Shown here: one piece after another, positions 36,642-44,660 of the stretch
Layout: each line of letters begins with the position of its first letter
Position numbering within the stretch: the first letter of the stretch is position 1
From: Planctomycetota bacterium
GTDB lineage: Bacteria; Planctomycetota; UBA8742; UBA2392
DNA length: 64,000 bases
Direction of reading: 5' to 3'
NCBI GenBank assembly: GCA_020845475.1
Contig: JADLFN010000039.1
Coordinates: forward strand, 62,001-126,000
Notes under the pieces: generated by a model
What the model saw: the letters and a program-made list of their open reading frames with translations, nothing else
The model's database searches: none
What the model was told of the DNA's origin: nothing
Translations under genes and position numbers: made by a program

Positions 36642-37594
36642 AGCACGAAGACACATTCTTTGACGCAAGCCTGCGCGAGGCGCTCAGCGGCGAAGCGCCG
36701 CCCGATGTGCTTGCCCGCGTTCTCGCGCGCGCCAGTGCGCCCGTCAGCGCAAGCGCCACAGGCCGCAGCAGCGCGGGCCGCATGACCACGCGGCGCTGGA
36801 CCTTGCGCGCGCTGGGAGCGCTCTGCCTGAGTGTGCTGGCCGGAGGCGCGGCTTCTTTTGCCGCCGTATGGTTTGCCCCCGCGCCGCAGCCGGACACAAT
36901 CGAAGCCGCGCTGAGCGCGGCAGAGAAATCGCTCGATGAAGCCCAGGCGCGCGTGGCCGAATACGACGCGGCAACGCTGCGCCGCCAGGCGGAACTGGAG
37001 CGGCTGTCGGCGGAGCTTTCAGCGCTGGAGTACGCGCTTTCCGCGCCCGAAGAGAAAGTCGAGCGCGCGATGCTGGCGCGAGAACTCAAGCGCGAAGAGC
37101 GCGCAAAGGAAGCAGAACTCGCCCGCCGTGAGCGGCACGTGGCGTGGGCGCAGGAAGTGAGCAAAAAGCAGCGCGGCCTGATTCTGGATGGCCTGGTTTC
37201 CACGGTGGGCGTCAGCGCTGAACAGAAACAGGGCGCGGAGAAGATTCTCGACGGCTGGGGTGATTCCGTCGTCGAGACAATCCGCAAGCACTATCCCGAT
37301 GATCGACGGCGCGAAGGCAGCCCCCGGCCCGATGGCCGCGGACGCGGGGAACGGCGTGGAAGTTCGCACGAACATCACCGTCCCGATGCGCGCGAGTGCG
37401 GCGATTCTGTGATGACGATTAACCGCGAGACTCTGGATTCCCTGCGCGGTCTGCTTGATGGCCGGCAGCAATTGGCCTTTGACGGCTGGCTGCAAGGCGG
37501 CGGCGGCGGCGTGCTCAAGCGCGGCACCGAACCCTGGCTGCCGCCCGCCGTGGATCTTGACGACGTACAGGCTTTCAGCGAGTGGCCCCGTTAG
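36638..37594 (+). CDS. Putative membrane anti-sigma factor with coiled coil and Spy-like tail
   Basis: 318 aa starting at GTG 36638, overlapping the sigma stop by 4 nt. The N-terminal 60 residues in the cytoplasm (FFDASLREALSGEAPPD...) resemble the short helical anti-sigma segment. One TM follows (ALGALCLSVLAGGAASFAAVWF), then a coiled coil (about 95-175). The C-terminal region has VSAEQKQGAEKILDGW and LLDGRQQLAFDGWL, reminiscent of Spy/CpxP LTxxQ domains. The next gene carries a similar tail. The topology suggests sensing in the periplasm with release of the sigma factor. Confidence 0.72.
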   Translation: MKHEDTFFDASLREALSGEAPPDVLARVLARASAPVSASATGRSSAGRMTTRRWTLRALGALCLSVLAGGAASFAAVWFAPAPQPDTIEAALSAAEKSLDEAQARVAEYDAATLRRQAELERLSAELSALEYALSAPEEKVERAMLARELKREERAKEAELARRERHVAWAQEVSKKQRGLILDGLVSTVGVSAEQKQGAEKILDGWGDSVVETIRKHYPDDRRREGSPRPDGRGRGERRGSSHEHHRPDARECGDSVMTINRETLDSLRGLLDGRQQLAFDGWLQGGGGGVLKRGTEPWLPPAVDLDDVQAFSEWPR

Positions 37595-37634
37595 CCACAA
37601 CACACAGCCGCGCCAAGCGGCCTTGGAGAGGAAC

Positions 37635-38468
37635 ATGAAAGGCTTCACACTGATTGCGGTAATCTTCGGCTCGATCCTCGGTGGCGCCGTGGGCGGCTAT
37701 GGCGCGGCGCAGCTTGCACCGGCCAAGGCCGAAACAACCACCCGCAAGGCGCAGGTCATTGAAGGCACGGAATCGAACGACGATTACGCCGCCAAGTTTG
37801 AGGAACAGAAAAAGGCCATCGCCACGCTCGAAAGCAAGCTGGCTGACCTCAACACGCGCCTGGATCACGCCAACAAAGCCGCGCAGGATTCGGCAGCGAT
37901 CGACAAAAAGATCAGCGATCTGGACGCGACCGTGGCCAAAGTGAAGGAAAAGGTCGAGAACCAGCCGGCGCCCGCCGCCGGTTCTGGCCCGGTCGTTGCC
38001 GGCGCCGTGACGCAGGACGACTTCGACAAAATGGCCGACGCACGCGAGAAGCGCAAAGATGAAGAGCGCCGCGTCGCGCGCGAAAAGGAAATGGCCGACT
38101 TCATGGCCAAGCGCAACGCCTCCACCGTGGACAACATGGACAAGAAGCTCCAGCTTCAGGTCGAGCAGAAGGAGAAGCTCACCAAGGTGCTTGAGGCGCA
38201 ACAGGCCAAATACGCCGAAGTCGCCAAGCGCGGCCAGGAAGCCCGCGACAAAGGCGAGCAGTTTGACTGGCGCACAGAAATGCAGAATGTTTCCAACGAG
38301 ACGCTGACGCTGGTTCGCAATGAACTCACGCCCGGCCAGCTGGCGATCTTCGACGAGGCCACGAAGGAAAGCGGCATGCGCGCCTTTGAGCCGCAGGGCG
38401 GCATGGGCGGCCCGGGCATGGGCGGCCCCGGCGGCGGTCGCGGTGGTCGCGGCGGCGGCGGAAACTAG
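37635..38468 (+). CDS. Membrane-anchored coiled-coil protein with Spy-like domain
   Basis: 277 aa, ATG at 37635 behind a GGAG ribosome binding site. One N-terminal TM (LIAVIFGSILGGAVGGYGAAQ) is followed by a long coiled coil (KFEEQKKAIATLESKLADLN...). The C-terminal domain has VEQKEKLTKVLEAQQAKY and ELTPGQLAIFDE, similar to Spy/CpxP LTxxQ motifs and to the preceding protein. It ends in a Gly-rich tail (GGPGMGGPGGGRGG). It is the third gene of the sigma operon and probably envelope-located, perhaps part of the signal input. Function not known. Confidence 0.75.
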   Translation: MKGFTLIAVIFGSILGGAVGGYGAAQLAPAKAETTTRKAQVIEGTESNDDYAAKFEEQKKAIATLESKLADLNTRLDHANKAAQDSAAIDKKISDLDATVAKVKEKVENQPAPAAGSGPVVAGAVTQDDFDKMADAREKRKDEERRVAREKEMADFMAKRNASTVDNMDKKLQLQVEQKEKLTKVLEAQQAKYAEVAKRGQEARDKGEQFDWRTEMQNVSNETLTLVRNELTPGQLAIFDEATKESGMRAFEPQGGMGGPGMGGPGGGRGGRGGGGN

Positions 38469-38482
38469 ACGGTTCGAGAATG

Positions 38483-38513
38483 AAAAAGGACGCGGCTTGG
38501 GCCGCGTCCTTTT
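38483..38513. terminator. Bidirectional terminator
   Basis: AAAAGGACGCGGC / GCCGCGTCCTTTT is a 13-bp stem with a TTGG loop. T runs follow in both directions, between the convergent sigma-operon end and maf. Confidence 0.9.
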
Positions 38514-38529
38514 CAATTTGCGCACACTC

Positions 38530-39111
38530 TCAGGCATCAAGTTTGAGCAAGAGCGGCAGCAGCCGCTCAATCGGCAATCCCATGATATTCGCGTAGCTGC
38601 CTTCAAATTTCGCAACGAAGCTGCCACTGGATTCAATCGCCAGCGCGCCGGCTTTGCCCATGGGTTCGCCGGTTTTCACGTAGGCATTGATTTCTTCCGC
38701 CGTCGCCGGCTTCATTTCGACGACACTCGTTTCGGCGAACGAGAACGTGGCCATGTCGCGCGTATCGATCACGCACACGCCCGTGATCACACGCTGCAGC
38801 TTCATCGCCACTGCTTCGGCGATGATTTTGCGGGCGTCATTTTCGTCAATCGGCTTGTTGATGATCTTGCCGCGCCAGGTGCAGATCGTGTCGGCGGCGA
38901 TCACGATGGCCCCCTTGTTCACGCGCGGCACCACCGCCAGCGCTTTGCGCGCGGCCAAGGTTGTCACGTATTTCTCGGGTTCGTCGTGCGGGTGGAGGTC
39001 TTCATCAACGTTGCTGACGATGACCGTGAACTTCACGCCGGCTTCTTCAAGTATCTGCTTGCGGGCCGAGGAGCCTGAGGCCAGCACGACTTCGCGATTG
39101 ATCAGGCTCAT
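38530..39111 (-). CDS. maf: Maf family nucleotide pyrophosphatase
   Basis: 193 aa, normal length for Maf, a house-cleaning nucleoside triphosphate pyrophosphatase historically linked to septum formation. Motifs: VVLASGSSARKQIL at the N-terminus (most members have SxSPRR, here SSARK), the catalytic VIAADTI, GKIINKP, the SFAETSV strand and GKAGALAIES, then GSYANIMGLP. The altered N-terminal motif may change nucleotide preference. TAGCAT ends 7 nt upstream of the ATG. The YkgJ-like gene upstream ends 10 nt before this start. Confidence 0.92.
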   Translation of the reverse strand: MSLINREVVLASGSSARKQILEEAGVKFTVIVSNVDEDLHPHDEPEKYVTTLAARKALAVVPRVNKGAIVIAADTICTWRGKIINKPIDENDARKIIAEAVAMKLQRVITGVCVIDTRDMATFSFAETSVVEMKPATAEEINAYVKTGEPMGKAGALAIESSGSFVAKFEGSYANIMGLPIERLLPLLLKLDA

Positions 39112-39118
39112 GGCGGGG

Positions 39119-39124
39119 ATGCTA
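39119..39124 (-). promoter_or_regulatory. -10 box TAGCAT upstream of maf
   Basis: TAGCAT ends 7 nt before the maf ATG (minus strand) and overlaps the stop codon region of the upstream gene. Confidence 0.5.
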
Positions 39125-39577
39125 GTGCCGCTTGGCGTCGATTTCCATCTGGCGCTGAATCTCTTCGGCGGTGACTACTGTTTCATCGGCGTTGATGCCG
39201 GGGCACTGCTGCGCCTCGCGCTCCCAGGTTTCCTTCGACAGCATGATTTTGCCCCAATAGGGATAGGTGCGACATTGCGTGGGGCGCGCGTCGTAGACGG
39301 CGCAACCTTTGTCGGGCACGTAGAAAATGCAGTCGTTGTTGGCACGCTCGATGAGCGAGTAGCCGCGCCCCATGCGGCGCACGTAGCGGCGCGTGAACTG
39401 GTCGAGAGTGAGTTTCATGACCTCGGCCAGGCGCGTCATCTCTTCGAGATTGACCCAAACGGCGCCGGGGCCGCGCTTGCCGCTGCAGCAATCGCCGCAC
39501 TCGGGGCCCTTGCACCTAAAATGCACGCCCTGTTCGAACCATTGGGCATCCGGCTTCGTTTGCGGGTCTGAGGACAC
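39122..39577 (-). CDS. YkgJ-family cysteine cluster protein
   Basis: 151 aa from a GTG at 39577; the track start at 39658 is possible but overlaps the divergent sigma gene's leader. The family has a zinc or iron-sulfur cysteine cluster, here FRCKGPECGDCCSG, NDCIFYVPDKGCAVYDARPTQCRTYPYW and QQCPGI. TATGCT ends 6 nt upstream of the GTG, the same leaderless geometry as at other genes, which is why I prefer this start. The molecular function of the family is not established. Probably in an operon with maf. Confidence 0.88.
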   Translation of the reverse strand: MSSDPQTKPDAQWFEQGVHFRCKGPECGDCCSGKRGPGAVWVNLEEMTRLAEVMKLTLDQFTRRYVRRMGRGYSLIERANNDCIFYVPDKGCAVYDARPTQCRTYPYWGKIMLSKETWEREAQQCPGINADETVVTAEEIQRQMEIDAKRH

Positions 39578-39583
39578 AAGGCA

Positions 39584-39589
39584 AGCATA
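39584..39589 (-). promoter_or_regulatory. -10 box TATGCT for GTG start
   Basis: TATGCT ends 6 nt before the GTG at 39577 (minus strand). No Shine-Dalgarno is present. Confidence 0.5.
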
Positions 39590-39669
39590 TGACGCACGCA
39601 CTTCGAATCTACGCCCCGGGCTTTTCCTTGTCAGAATGCCGGACAGCCCGGAACCCACGTGTGAACAGG

Positions 39670-40209
39670 ATGCCCGAAGCGGGTGACGACGCCGGACTCA
39701 TCAAGCGCGCCCTCGCGGGCGACGATGGGGCATTTTCTGCGCTGGTGGAGCGCCATTTCGGCGCGGCTTACGCCAGTGCTTACGCAGTGCTGGGCAACAG
39801 TTCGGACGCGGAGGAATTGGCGCAGGAAACTTTCGTGCAGGTGTTCCAGAAGCTGGAACGGTTGCGCGAGCCCGGCGCGTTTGTGGGCTGGGTCTGGCGC
39901 ATCGCCCATGACCTCGCCCTGAAACACATCCGCAAGCACGGGCGCATGAAGGTGGTGGAGGATGTGCCGGAAAGCGGCAGCGCGGAATCTCCGCTGGAAC
40001 CTCTGGTGGCGGGCGAGGATCAGCAGGGACTGCGCAAGGCGCTTGCCGCGCTGCCCGAGGACCAGCGCGAGGCTTTGCTCATGAAGTACTGGCAGGACCT
40101 GGAGTACGAAGAGATGTCCAAACGCACGGGAGTGAGCGAGGAAGCGCTCTACCAGCGCGTGTGCCGCGGCCTGAAGCGGCTGCGCGAAGTGCTCTCGGAG
40201 AAACCATGA
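39670..40209 (+). CDS. ECF-type RNA polymerase sigma factor
   Basis: 179 aa from the ATG at 39670; the track start at 39589 adds sequence unlike a sigma N-terminus. Region 2: IKRALAGDDGAFSALVERHF, DAEELAQETFVQVFQKLE and WVWRIAHDLALKHIRKHGR. Region 4: LPEDQREALLMKYWQDLEYEEMSKRTGVSEEALYQRVCRGLKRLRE. It is the second sigma factor in the cluster and overlaps the following gene by ATGA. The partner downstream is a PDZ-containing membrane protein, the probable anti-sigma factor. Confidence 0.93.
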   Translation: MPEAGDDAGLIKRALAGDDGAFSALVERHFGAAYASAYAVLGNSSDAEELAQETFVQVFQKLERLREPGAFVGWVWRIAHDLALKHIRKHGRMKVVEDVPESGSAESPLEPLVAGEDQQGLRKALAALPEDQREALLMKYWQDLEYEEMSKRTGVSEEALYQRVCRGLKRLREVLSEKP

Positions 40210-41069
40210 ACGGTTTTGACCGCACACCCGAAGGCGAAGAGATCATCGCGCTGCTCAAGCGCGCCGCGCCGCCAAGTCCCGACTCGCGCGCAGCGGCCCA
40301 GCGCGTTATGCAGCGCGTACGCGCGCCGGAACGCAAGGGCTGGATGGGCTATCTGGTCAGCGCGGGCGCTCTGGCTGCGGCCGCCGCTGTGGCTTTGATT
40401 GTGCTCTTTCCGCCCGCCGTCGATGCGCCAGGTTCTGCACCCGCCCCCGCACCGGCTCTTGCCAGCGGCGCTGATGCCGTGGATGACGGCATCTCGGTGC
40501 ACGTTCGCAGCGTTACGCCCCTGCCCTCCGGCGATGCCGTCGAACTCCTGCTTGATGCCGGCCTTGCGCGCGGCTTGCGCGCCGGAGACGAATTGCGGTT
40601 CAAGGGCACGGTCATTCGCATCGCAGCCGTGGGTATTTTCACGGCGCGGGCTATCGTTGACGCGGGCAAAGCTCCCGCCCGCGGTGAGCGCCTGACTTCA
40701 AAACTGACCGAAGCCATGCGCCGCGAGCAACGCTTTGAATTCATCGGCGGCGACCCAGGCGCGCTTTACGATTTTGGCGCCGTTCTCGAGCCGCTGCCCC
40801 GCCATGAGGCAAAACTGCGCGGCTTCTCCGATGGCCGCGCGCTGGTCGTGATCGAGACGATCAGCGCGATCTTGCGCGACCGCGGCGTGGAGACTTCTCT
40901 GGCCGGCGCGGTGGGACTCCAGAAAGGCGACGTGATCTTGAGCTGCAACGGTCTGCCTGCCGGCGACTTGCCGCAGTTCACGAGCGCGCTTGAACTCTCG
41001 CGCCGCGGCGGCCAATTGAAGCTTCGTGTGCTGCGCGGCTCTTCCGAACTCGAACTCATCAAACGTTAA
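40206..41069 (+). CDS. Putative membrane anti-sigma factor with C-terminal PDZ domain
   Basis: 287 aa from the ATG at 40206, overlapping the sigma stop by 4 nt. The cytoplasmic N-terminus (GEEIIALLKRAAPPSPDSRAAAQ) is followed by one TM (YLVSAGALAAAAAVALIVLF) and a Pro/Ala linker. A beta-rich region (VELLLDAGLARGLRAGDEL) leads to a C-terminal PDZ-like domain, AVGLQKGDVILSCNGLPAGD followed by SRRGGQLKLRVLRG. PDZ domains bind peptide C-termini, so the protein may sense misfolded envelope proteins directly rather than through a separate DegS-like protease. That is inference. Confidence 0.75.
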   Translation: MNGFDRTPEGEEIIALLKRAAPPSPDSRAAAQRVMQRVRAPERKGWMGYLVSAGALAAAAAVALIVLFPPAVDAPGSAPAPAPALASGADAVDDGISVHVRSVTPLPSGDAVELLLDAGLARGLRAGDELRFKGTVIRIAAVGIFTARAIVDAGKAPARGERLTSKLTEAMRREQRFEFIGGDPGALYDFGAVLEPLPRHEAKLRGFSDGRALVVIETISAILRDRGVETSLAGAVGLQKGDVILSCNGLPAGDLPQFTSALELSRRGGQLKLRVLRGSSELELIKR

Positions 41070-41104
41070 TACAAGGCTGCGCTGGAATTCCGGGGGGCGC
41101 GCGC

Positions 41105-41110
41105 TAGATT
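41105..41110 (+). promoter_or_regulatory. -10 box TAGATT, leaderless start
   Basis: GCTAGATT ends 6 nt before the ATG at 41117. The spacer CCGCGC has no ribosome binding site. Confidence 0.6.
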
Positions 41111-41116
41111 CCGCGC

Positions 41117-42127
41117 ATGGCTGATACTGGGTCCAAGGGCGCGGTTCTTGCCGCCGTTGTCGTCAATGTCTTCATCACGATCCTGAAGTTCGTGGCCTTT
41201 GGTGTTTCCGGATCAGGCTCGATGTTCTCCGAGGCCATGCACACACTGGCCGACGCGGGCAACCAGTTCCTGCTGTTCCTAGGCATCCGCCGCAGCGAGC
41301 GTCCGGCCGACGCCACGTTCCACTATGGTTATGGTTATGAGCGCTTTCTTTTCGCGCTGCTTTCGGCTGTGGGCATTTTTGTGCTGGGCTGCGGCGTCAC
41401 GATCTATCACGGCATTGACGGCCTGATTGAGGGCCACAAGCCCCATCCCGGCTGGCTTGACTTCACCGTGCTCGGCATCGGCTTTGTTCTCGATGGCTGG
41501 GTGCTGCTCAAGGCAATCAGCGTGGTGCGCAAACAGAAGGGCTCGCTGGGCTTCTTTCAGTACTTGCGCAGCACCAGCGACCCGACCGTTCTGGCCGTGC
41601 TCTTTGAGGATTGCGTCGCGTGCGTGGGCGTGCTGATTGCGCTTGGCGGCATCGGCTTCTCGGTGGCGTTCAACAGCGGCGTGCCTGATGCCATCGGCTC
41701 GATCCTGATCGGCATCCTGCTGGGCATTGTCGCGGTCTGGCTGGGCTTCAAAAACCGCGCGCTGATTCTGGGCGTGGCGATTCCCAGGGATATCGAGCAG
41801 AAGATCGTTGACTGGCTCAAGAGCCAGCCCTCGATCGAGGCCGTGCATGCCGTGCAAAGCCGCGTCATTGGAAGCGACCAGTTCAAGTTCAAGGCCGAGG
41901 TCGATTTCAGCGGGCGCGCAATCTCGCAGGCCCTGGTCGGCTGGCTGGAGAATGAACCCGTGGTGAAAACCGGCGCCGCGGATCAGACACCCGAGCAGCG
42001 GCTGGAGTTCGCGCGGGTGTTTGCGGAAAAAATGATGCAGGCCCAGGGCGCTGAAGTGAACCGCATCGAGGAAGAAATGCGCAAGGCGTTTCCGCAGCTC
42101 CTGTTCATCGACCTTGAAGCGCACTGA
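41117..42127 (+). CDS. Cation diffusion facilitator (CDF) family transporter
   Basis: 336 aa, about six TM segments plus a C-terminal cytoplasmic domain. The first metal-site half is SEAMHTLADAGNQ (His42, Asp46). The second-helix site is LAVLFEDCVACVGV, using an Glu-Asp pair rather than the usual HxxxD, as in the ZnT9-like CDF group. The loop FHYGYGYERFLF corresponds to the conserved (H)PYGxxRxE region. Such proteins exchange divalent cations such as zinc or manganese for protons. The metal cannot be assigned from sequence. Apparently monocistronic. Confidence 0.9.
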   Translation: MADTGSKGAVLAAVVVNVFITILKFVAFGVSGSGSMFSEAMHTLADAGNQFLLFLGIRRSERPADATFHYGYGYERFLFALLSAVGIFVLGCGVTIYHGIDGLIEGHKPHPGWLDFTVLGIGFVLDGWVLLKAISVVRKQKGSLGFFQYLRSTSDPTVLAVLFEDCVACVGVLIALGGIGFSVAFNSGVPDAIGSILIGILLGIVAVWLGFKNRALILGVAIPRDIEQKIVDWLKSQPSIEAVHAVQSRVIGSDQFKFKAEVDFSGRAISQALVGWLENEPVVKTGAADQTPEQRLEFARVFAEKMMQAQGAEVNRIEEEMRKAFPQLLFIDLEAH

Positions 42128-42139
42128 CCGGACGCATTT

Positions 42140-42634
42140 TCACTTTGACGTGTTTTCGCGCTGCCACGCGCGGCGGATGCGCGCCAGTTGCTTGACGTGG
42201 CTCTCAAGGTGCAGCGCAAAATACACGCACAGCCCGGCCACGGTTACGTCGTGTCCTTCGCTGTGCCGGCCCTTGAGTTTGAGCTGCCCGGGTGAAAGGG
42301 ATTCAATCAGGGCCACATTCAGCGCACTGGAGGCCCGCAGCGAATCCAGCGCCAGCCGCACATCCAGCTGCGCATCACGCAGCAAGCCCACCCACGCGGG
42401 CAGATTGACGCCGGCGAGCGTGGGGTAATTTTCCGTGAGCAGACGCCGCAGGCGCATGCCCAGATTCTGGTCGGTTTCCGCCGCGTGAAAGGCCACCTCG
42501 CGTGAGGACCACGCCTTTTCGCCTGGCCTGAAGTCGAGCCGATCCGCGGGCACGGCCAGCGCGGCCTCACAAAACTGTTCCACGGCCGAAAGATATTTAT
42601 CGGCAATGGCTTCAAGGTCCGGGGCATCGGCCAT
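42140..42634 (-). CDS. DinB-like/YfiT-like metal-binding four-helix protein
   Basis: 164 aa from the ATG at 42634; the longer track ORF runs antisense through other sequence. The DinB fold is suggested by LDFRPGEKAWSSREVAFHAAETD, with the first His ligand, and by HSEGHDVTVAGL and YFALHLESHVKQLARI, which supply the later histidines. Members include metal-dependent thiol transferases, but many are uncharacterised. It is convergent with the CDF gene. TACCAT ends 6 nt upstream of the start. Confidence 0.82.
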   Translation of the reverse strand: MADAPDLEAIADKYLSAVEQFCEAALAVPADRLDFRPGEKAWSSREVAFHAAETDQNLGMRLRRLLTENYPTLAGVNLPAWVGLLRDAQLDVRLALDSLRASSALNVALIESLSPGQLKLKGRHSEGHDVTVAGLCVYFALHLESHVKQLARIRRAWQRENTSK

Positions 42635-42640
42635 GGCGCA

Positions 42641-42646
42641 ATGGTA
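42641..42646 (-). promoter_or_regulatory. -10 box TACCAT, leaderless start
   Basis: TACCAT ends 6 nt before the ATG at 42634 (minus strand), right after the terminator of the upstream gene. Confidence 0.55.
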
Positions 42647-42649
42647 ACG

Positions 42650-42673
42650 AAAAAGCGCGGGCCTTGCCCGCGC
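42650..42673 (-). terminator. Rho-independent terminator (minus strand)
   Basis: GCGCGGG / CCCGCGC, a 7-bp stem with a five-base loop, is followed on the minus strand by five T. It ends the sigma/FecR operon, 20 nt after the stop at 42694. Confidence 0.8.
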
Positions 42674-42693
42674 GAGCACCCGGCAGACTGCGA

Positions 42694-44589
42694 TTATTTG
42701 CCTTCTTCGCCTTTGGGCATCTCGCGCGACTGTTTTTCGAGCGCTTTGTCGCCGTCCTTGGGCTCTTCGGCCTTCTTGCTGCCGTCGCGCTGGCCATTGG
42801 GCAGTTCTTTGGCGTCGCGCGCTTCGCCTTTTTTGTCCTTCACGAGGTCGCGCTTGGCGAACTCGCGGAGGCGATTGGCAAAACGTTTGGACCAATCGGC
42901 GTAGCTCTTGACCTCGCACGTGCACTCCAGTGCCATTTTCAGCGTCTCATCGAGCGAAAGTTCCTGGTTGCCCTGGTAGGCTTCCTCCACTTCGCCCAGG
43001 ATGCCCGTCAGGTCCTTCACGCTGAAGCTCTCGAGCTCAAGCACCCGGTTCATCAGCGCCGCGAGCGTGTAGCTGGCGTGGGGCAAACGACCCAGGCGCA
43101 CAATCTGATCCTGAAGTGCGGTGGATTCGACACGGCTCAGCTTGCGCGCCGAAAGCAGCTTGTCGATGCGCGCCAGATTTACTTCACGGCGCACCACGCC
43201 GCACCACTCCGGCAGCACAAAGGGCTTCACCTTGGGAGTGGCCGGCATCTTGCCGAACTCGACATCCACCTGCGCGCCGGCTTCAATCGTTAAGGTGTGT
43301 TCGCCAAAGCGCAGCACGCTTTGCCCGCTGGACTGGGAGATGGCCACCTTGCGCGCAGTCTTGCGCACCACCAGCACCATCCCCGACTTGACCGTCAGCG
43401 CATAAGCGTCAAAGCCGACGACCGGCGACACTTTGCCGCCGTCAAAATCAACGGCAACTTCACCGTCTTCGAAGTTGAAACCCTCGGATGTCAGGGTGAA
43501 CACCGTGCGCCTGCCCGCCGCAAAATGGCCGCCCGCGCGCCAGTTGAATACGGAAATGCAGTTGGCGCTTGTGGTCAGTTTCATGCCCACGCGCAATTCC
43601 ACTTCAGTGTCCAGCGCCACAAGCTTGCCGCCTTCATCAGGCAGATTGACGCGCCCCGAAGGCACGCTGAGCATGCGGCCCCAGGCAGCGGGGGTCTGCG
43701 GCGCCTTGGGCGGGGAATCGGTGCTTTCGGGCTCGTTTGGCTTCTTGGGCTCAACGCTCGTGCCGGGAATGGGGCCGGCGCCGGGGTTGGCCGGCTCCTT
43801 CTTTTCCTCAACGGGCGGCGTCTCTACTTTGGGCTTGGGCCCGTCGTTCTTGGGCTCTTCGCCCCTTGGCGGCGCCGTTCTTTCGCGGCCTGAACCTTCC
43901 TCGGGGTGTTCAACAACCTGATCTTTCTTGACCGGCGGAAGCTTGTCCTCTTCGTCTTCTTCGACTGTGCCTTCGCGCTTGGGCGCGGGCGCCGGGGGCA
44001 GACTGGGCTCCGACTTCGGCGCTTCGGGCGCGCCGGATTGCGGCCCCTTGCCCGGCGTTGCAGCTTCACGCCGGGGGGGTGGCGCAGCGCCATCGCGCAC
44101 CGGAACCGGCTGGCCCGAAACTTCAGGCGGCGAATGCGGCTTGCCACTCCCGATGATGCCCGTGAGGAAACCTATGGCCAGAAACAGCGCGGCTGCCGCA
44201 GAAACGGCGCCGATGCTCGAAAGTAGGGTGGTGATCGTGGCCTGGCGGCGCAGCAGCGCCGTGCGCCGCGAGGTGGGCGCCGCAAAGGCCGCCTGTTCTG
44301 CCGCCAACTGCGTTCCCAGGTTGCTGTCTTCAATGATCGCGGTGAGGTCGGCGTCGGTGGGCACGTGATCAGGCTGAACTTTGCGCATCACGCGCGCCGT
44401 GAAATCCGTGGGCAATTCCAGACGTTCAAACAGCGCCACCGTCGAGAGATGCGCACCAATCAATTCATCGTACTCGGCGCGCATCGTGGGATCCGACAGC
44501 AGCGCGCGGGCAAGCTCCTCACGCTCCGGCGGCGAGGCTTTGCCGTCGATGGCGCGATTCATCAGGATGTCGAGGTGCTCACGGTTCAT
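42694..44589 (-). CDS. Large membrane anti-sigma factor-like protein with FecR-type domain
   Basis: 631 aa. The N-terminal cytoplasmic part (MNRAIDGKASPPEREELARALLSDP...) resembles the anti-sigma helical domain. One TM follows (about 124-146, LLSSIGAVSAAAALFLAIGFLTG), then a very long Pro/Glu/Lys-rich linker (about 150-300). A FecR-like beta domain comes next (LDTEVELRVGMKLTTSANC..., LTSEGFNFEDGEVAVDFDGG, AYALTVKSGMVLVV). A helical C-terminal domain of about 150 residues ends in a charged tail. The preceding gene is a sigma factor, so this is its likely partner. The linker could span a wall or the periplasm; what it senses is unknown. Confidence 0.8.
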   Translation of the reverse strand: MNREHLDILMNRAIDGKASPPEREELARALLSDPTMRAEYDELIGAHLSTVALFERLELPTDFTARVMRKVQPDHVPTDADLTAIIEDSNLGTQLAAEQAAFAAPTSRRTALLRRQATITTLLSSIGAVSAAAALFLAIGFLTGIIGSGKPHSPPEVSGQPVPVRDGAAPPPRREAATPGKGPQSGAPEAPKSEPSLPPAPAPKREGTVEEDEEDKLPPVKKDQVVEHPEEGSGRERTAPPRGEEPKNDGPKPKVETPPVEEKKEPANPGAGPIPGTSVEPKKPNEPESTDSPPKAPQTPAAWGRMLSVPSGRVNLPDEGGKLVALDTEVELRVGMKLTTSANCISVFNWRAGGHFAAGRRTVFTLTSEGFNFEDGEVAVDFDGGKVSPVVGFDAYALTVKSGMVLVVRKTARKVAISQSSGQSVLRFGEHTLTIEAGAQVDVEFGKMPATPKVKPFVLPEWCGVVRREVNLARIDKLLSARKLSRVESTALQDQIVRLGRLPHASYTLAALMNRVLELESFSVKDLTGILGEVEEAYQGNQELSLDETLKMALECTCEVKSYADWSKRFANRLREFAKRDLVKDKKGEARDAKELPNGQRDGSKKAEEPKDGDKALEKQSREMPKGEEGK

Positions 44590-44660
44590 GGCCCGGTCTT
44601 CGATTCCGCCTGTTAGTGGACTTCTCTGTGGCTTCCTTACCTGTATTCAGCCCTCGCCGG

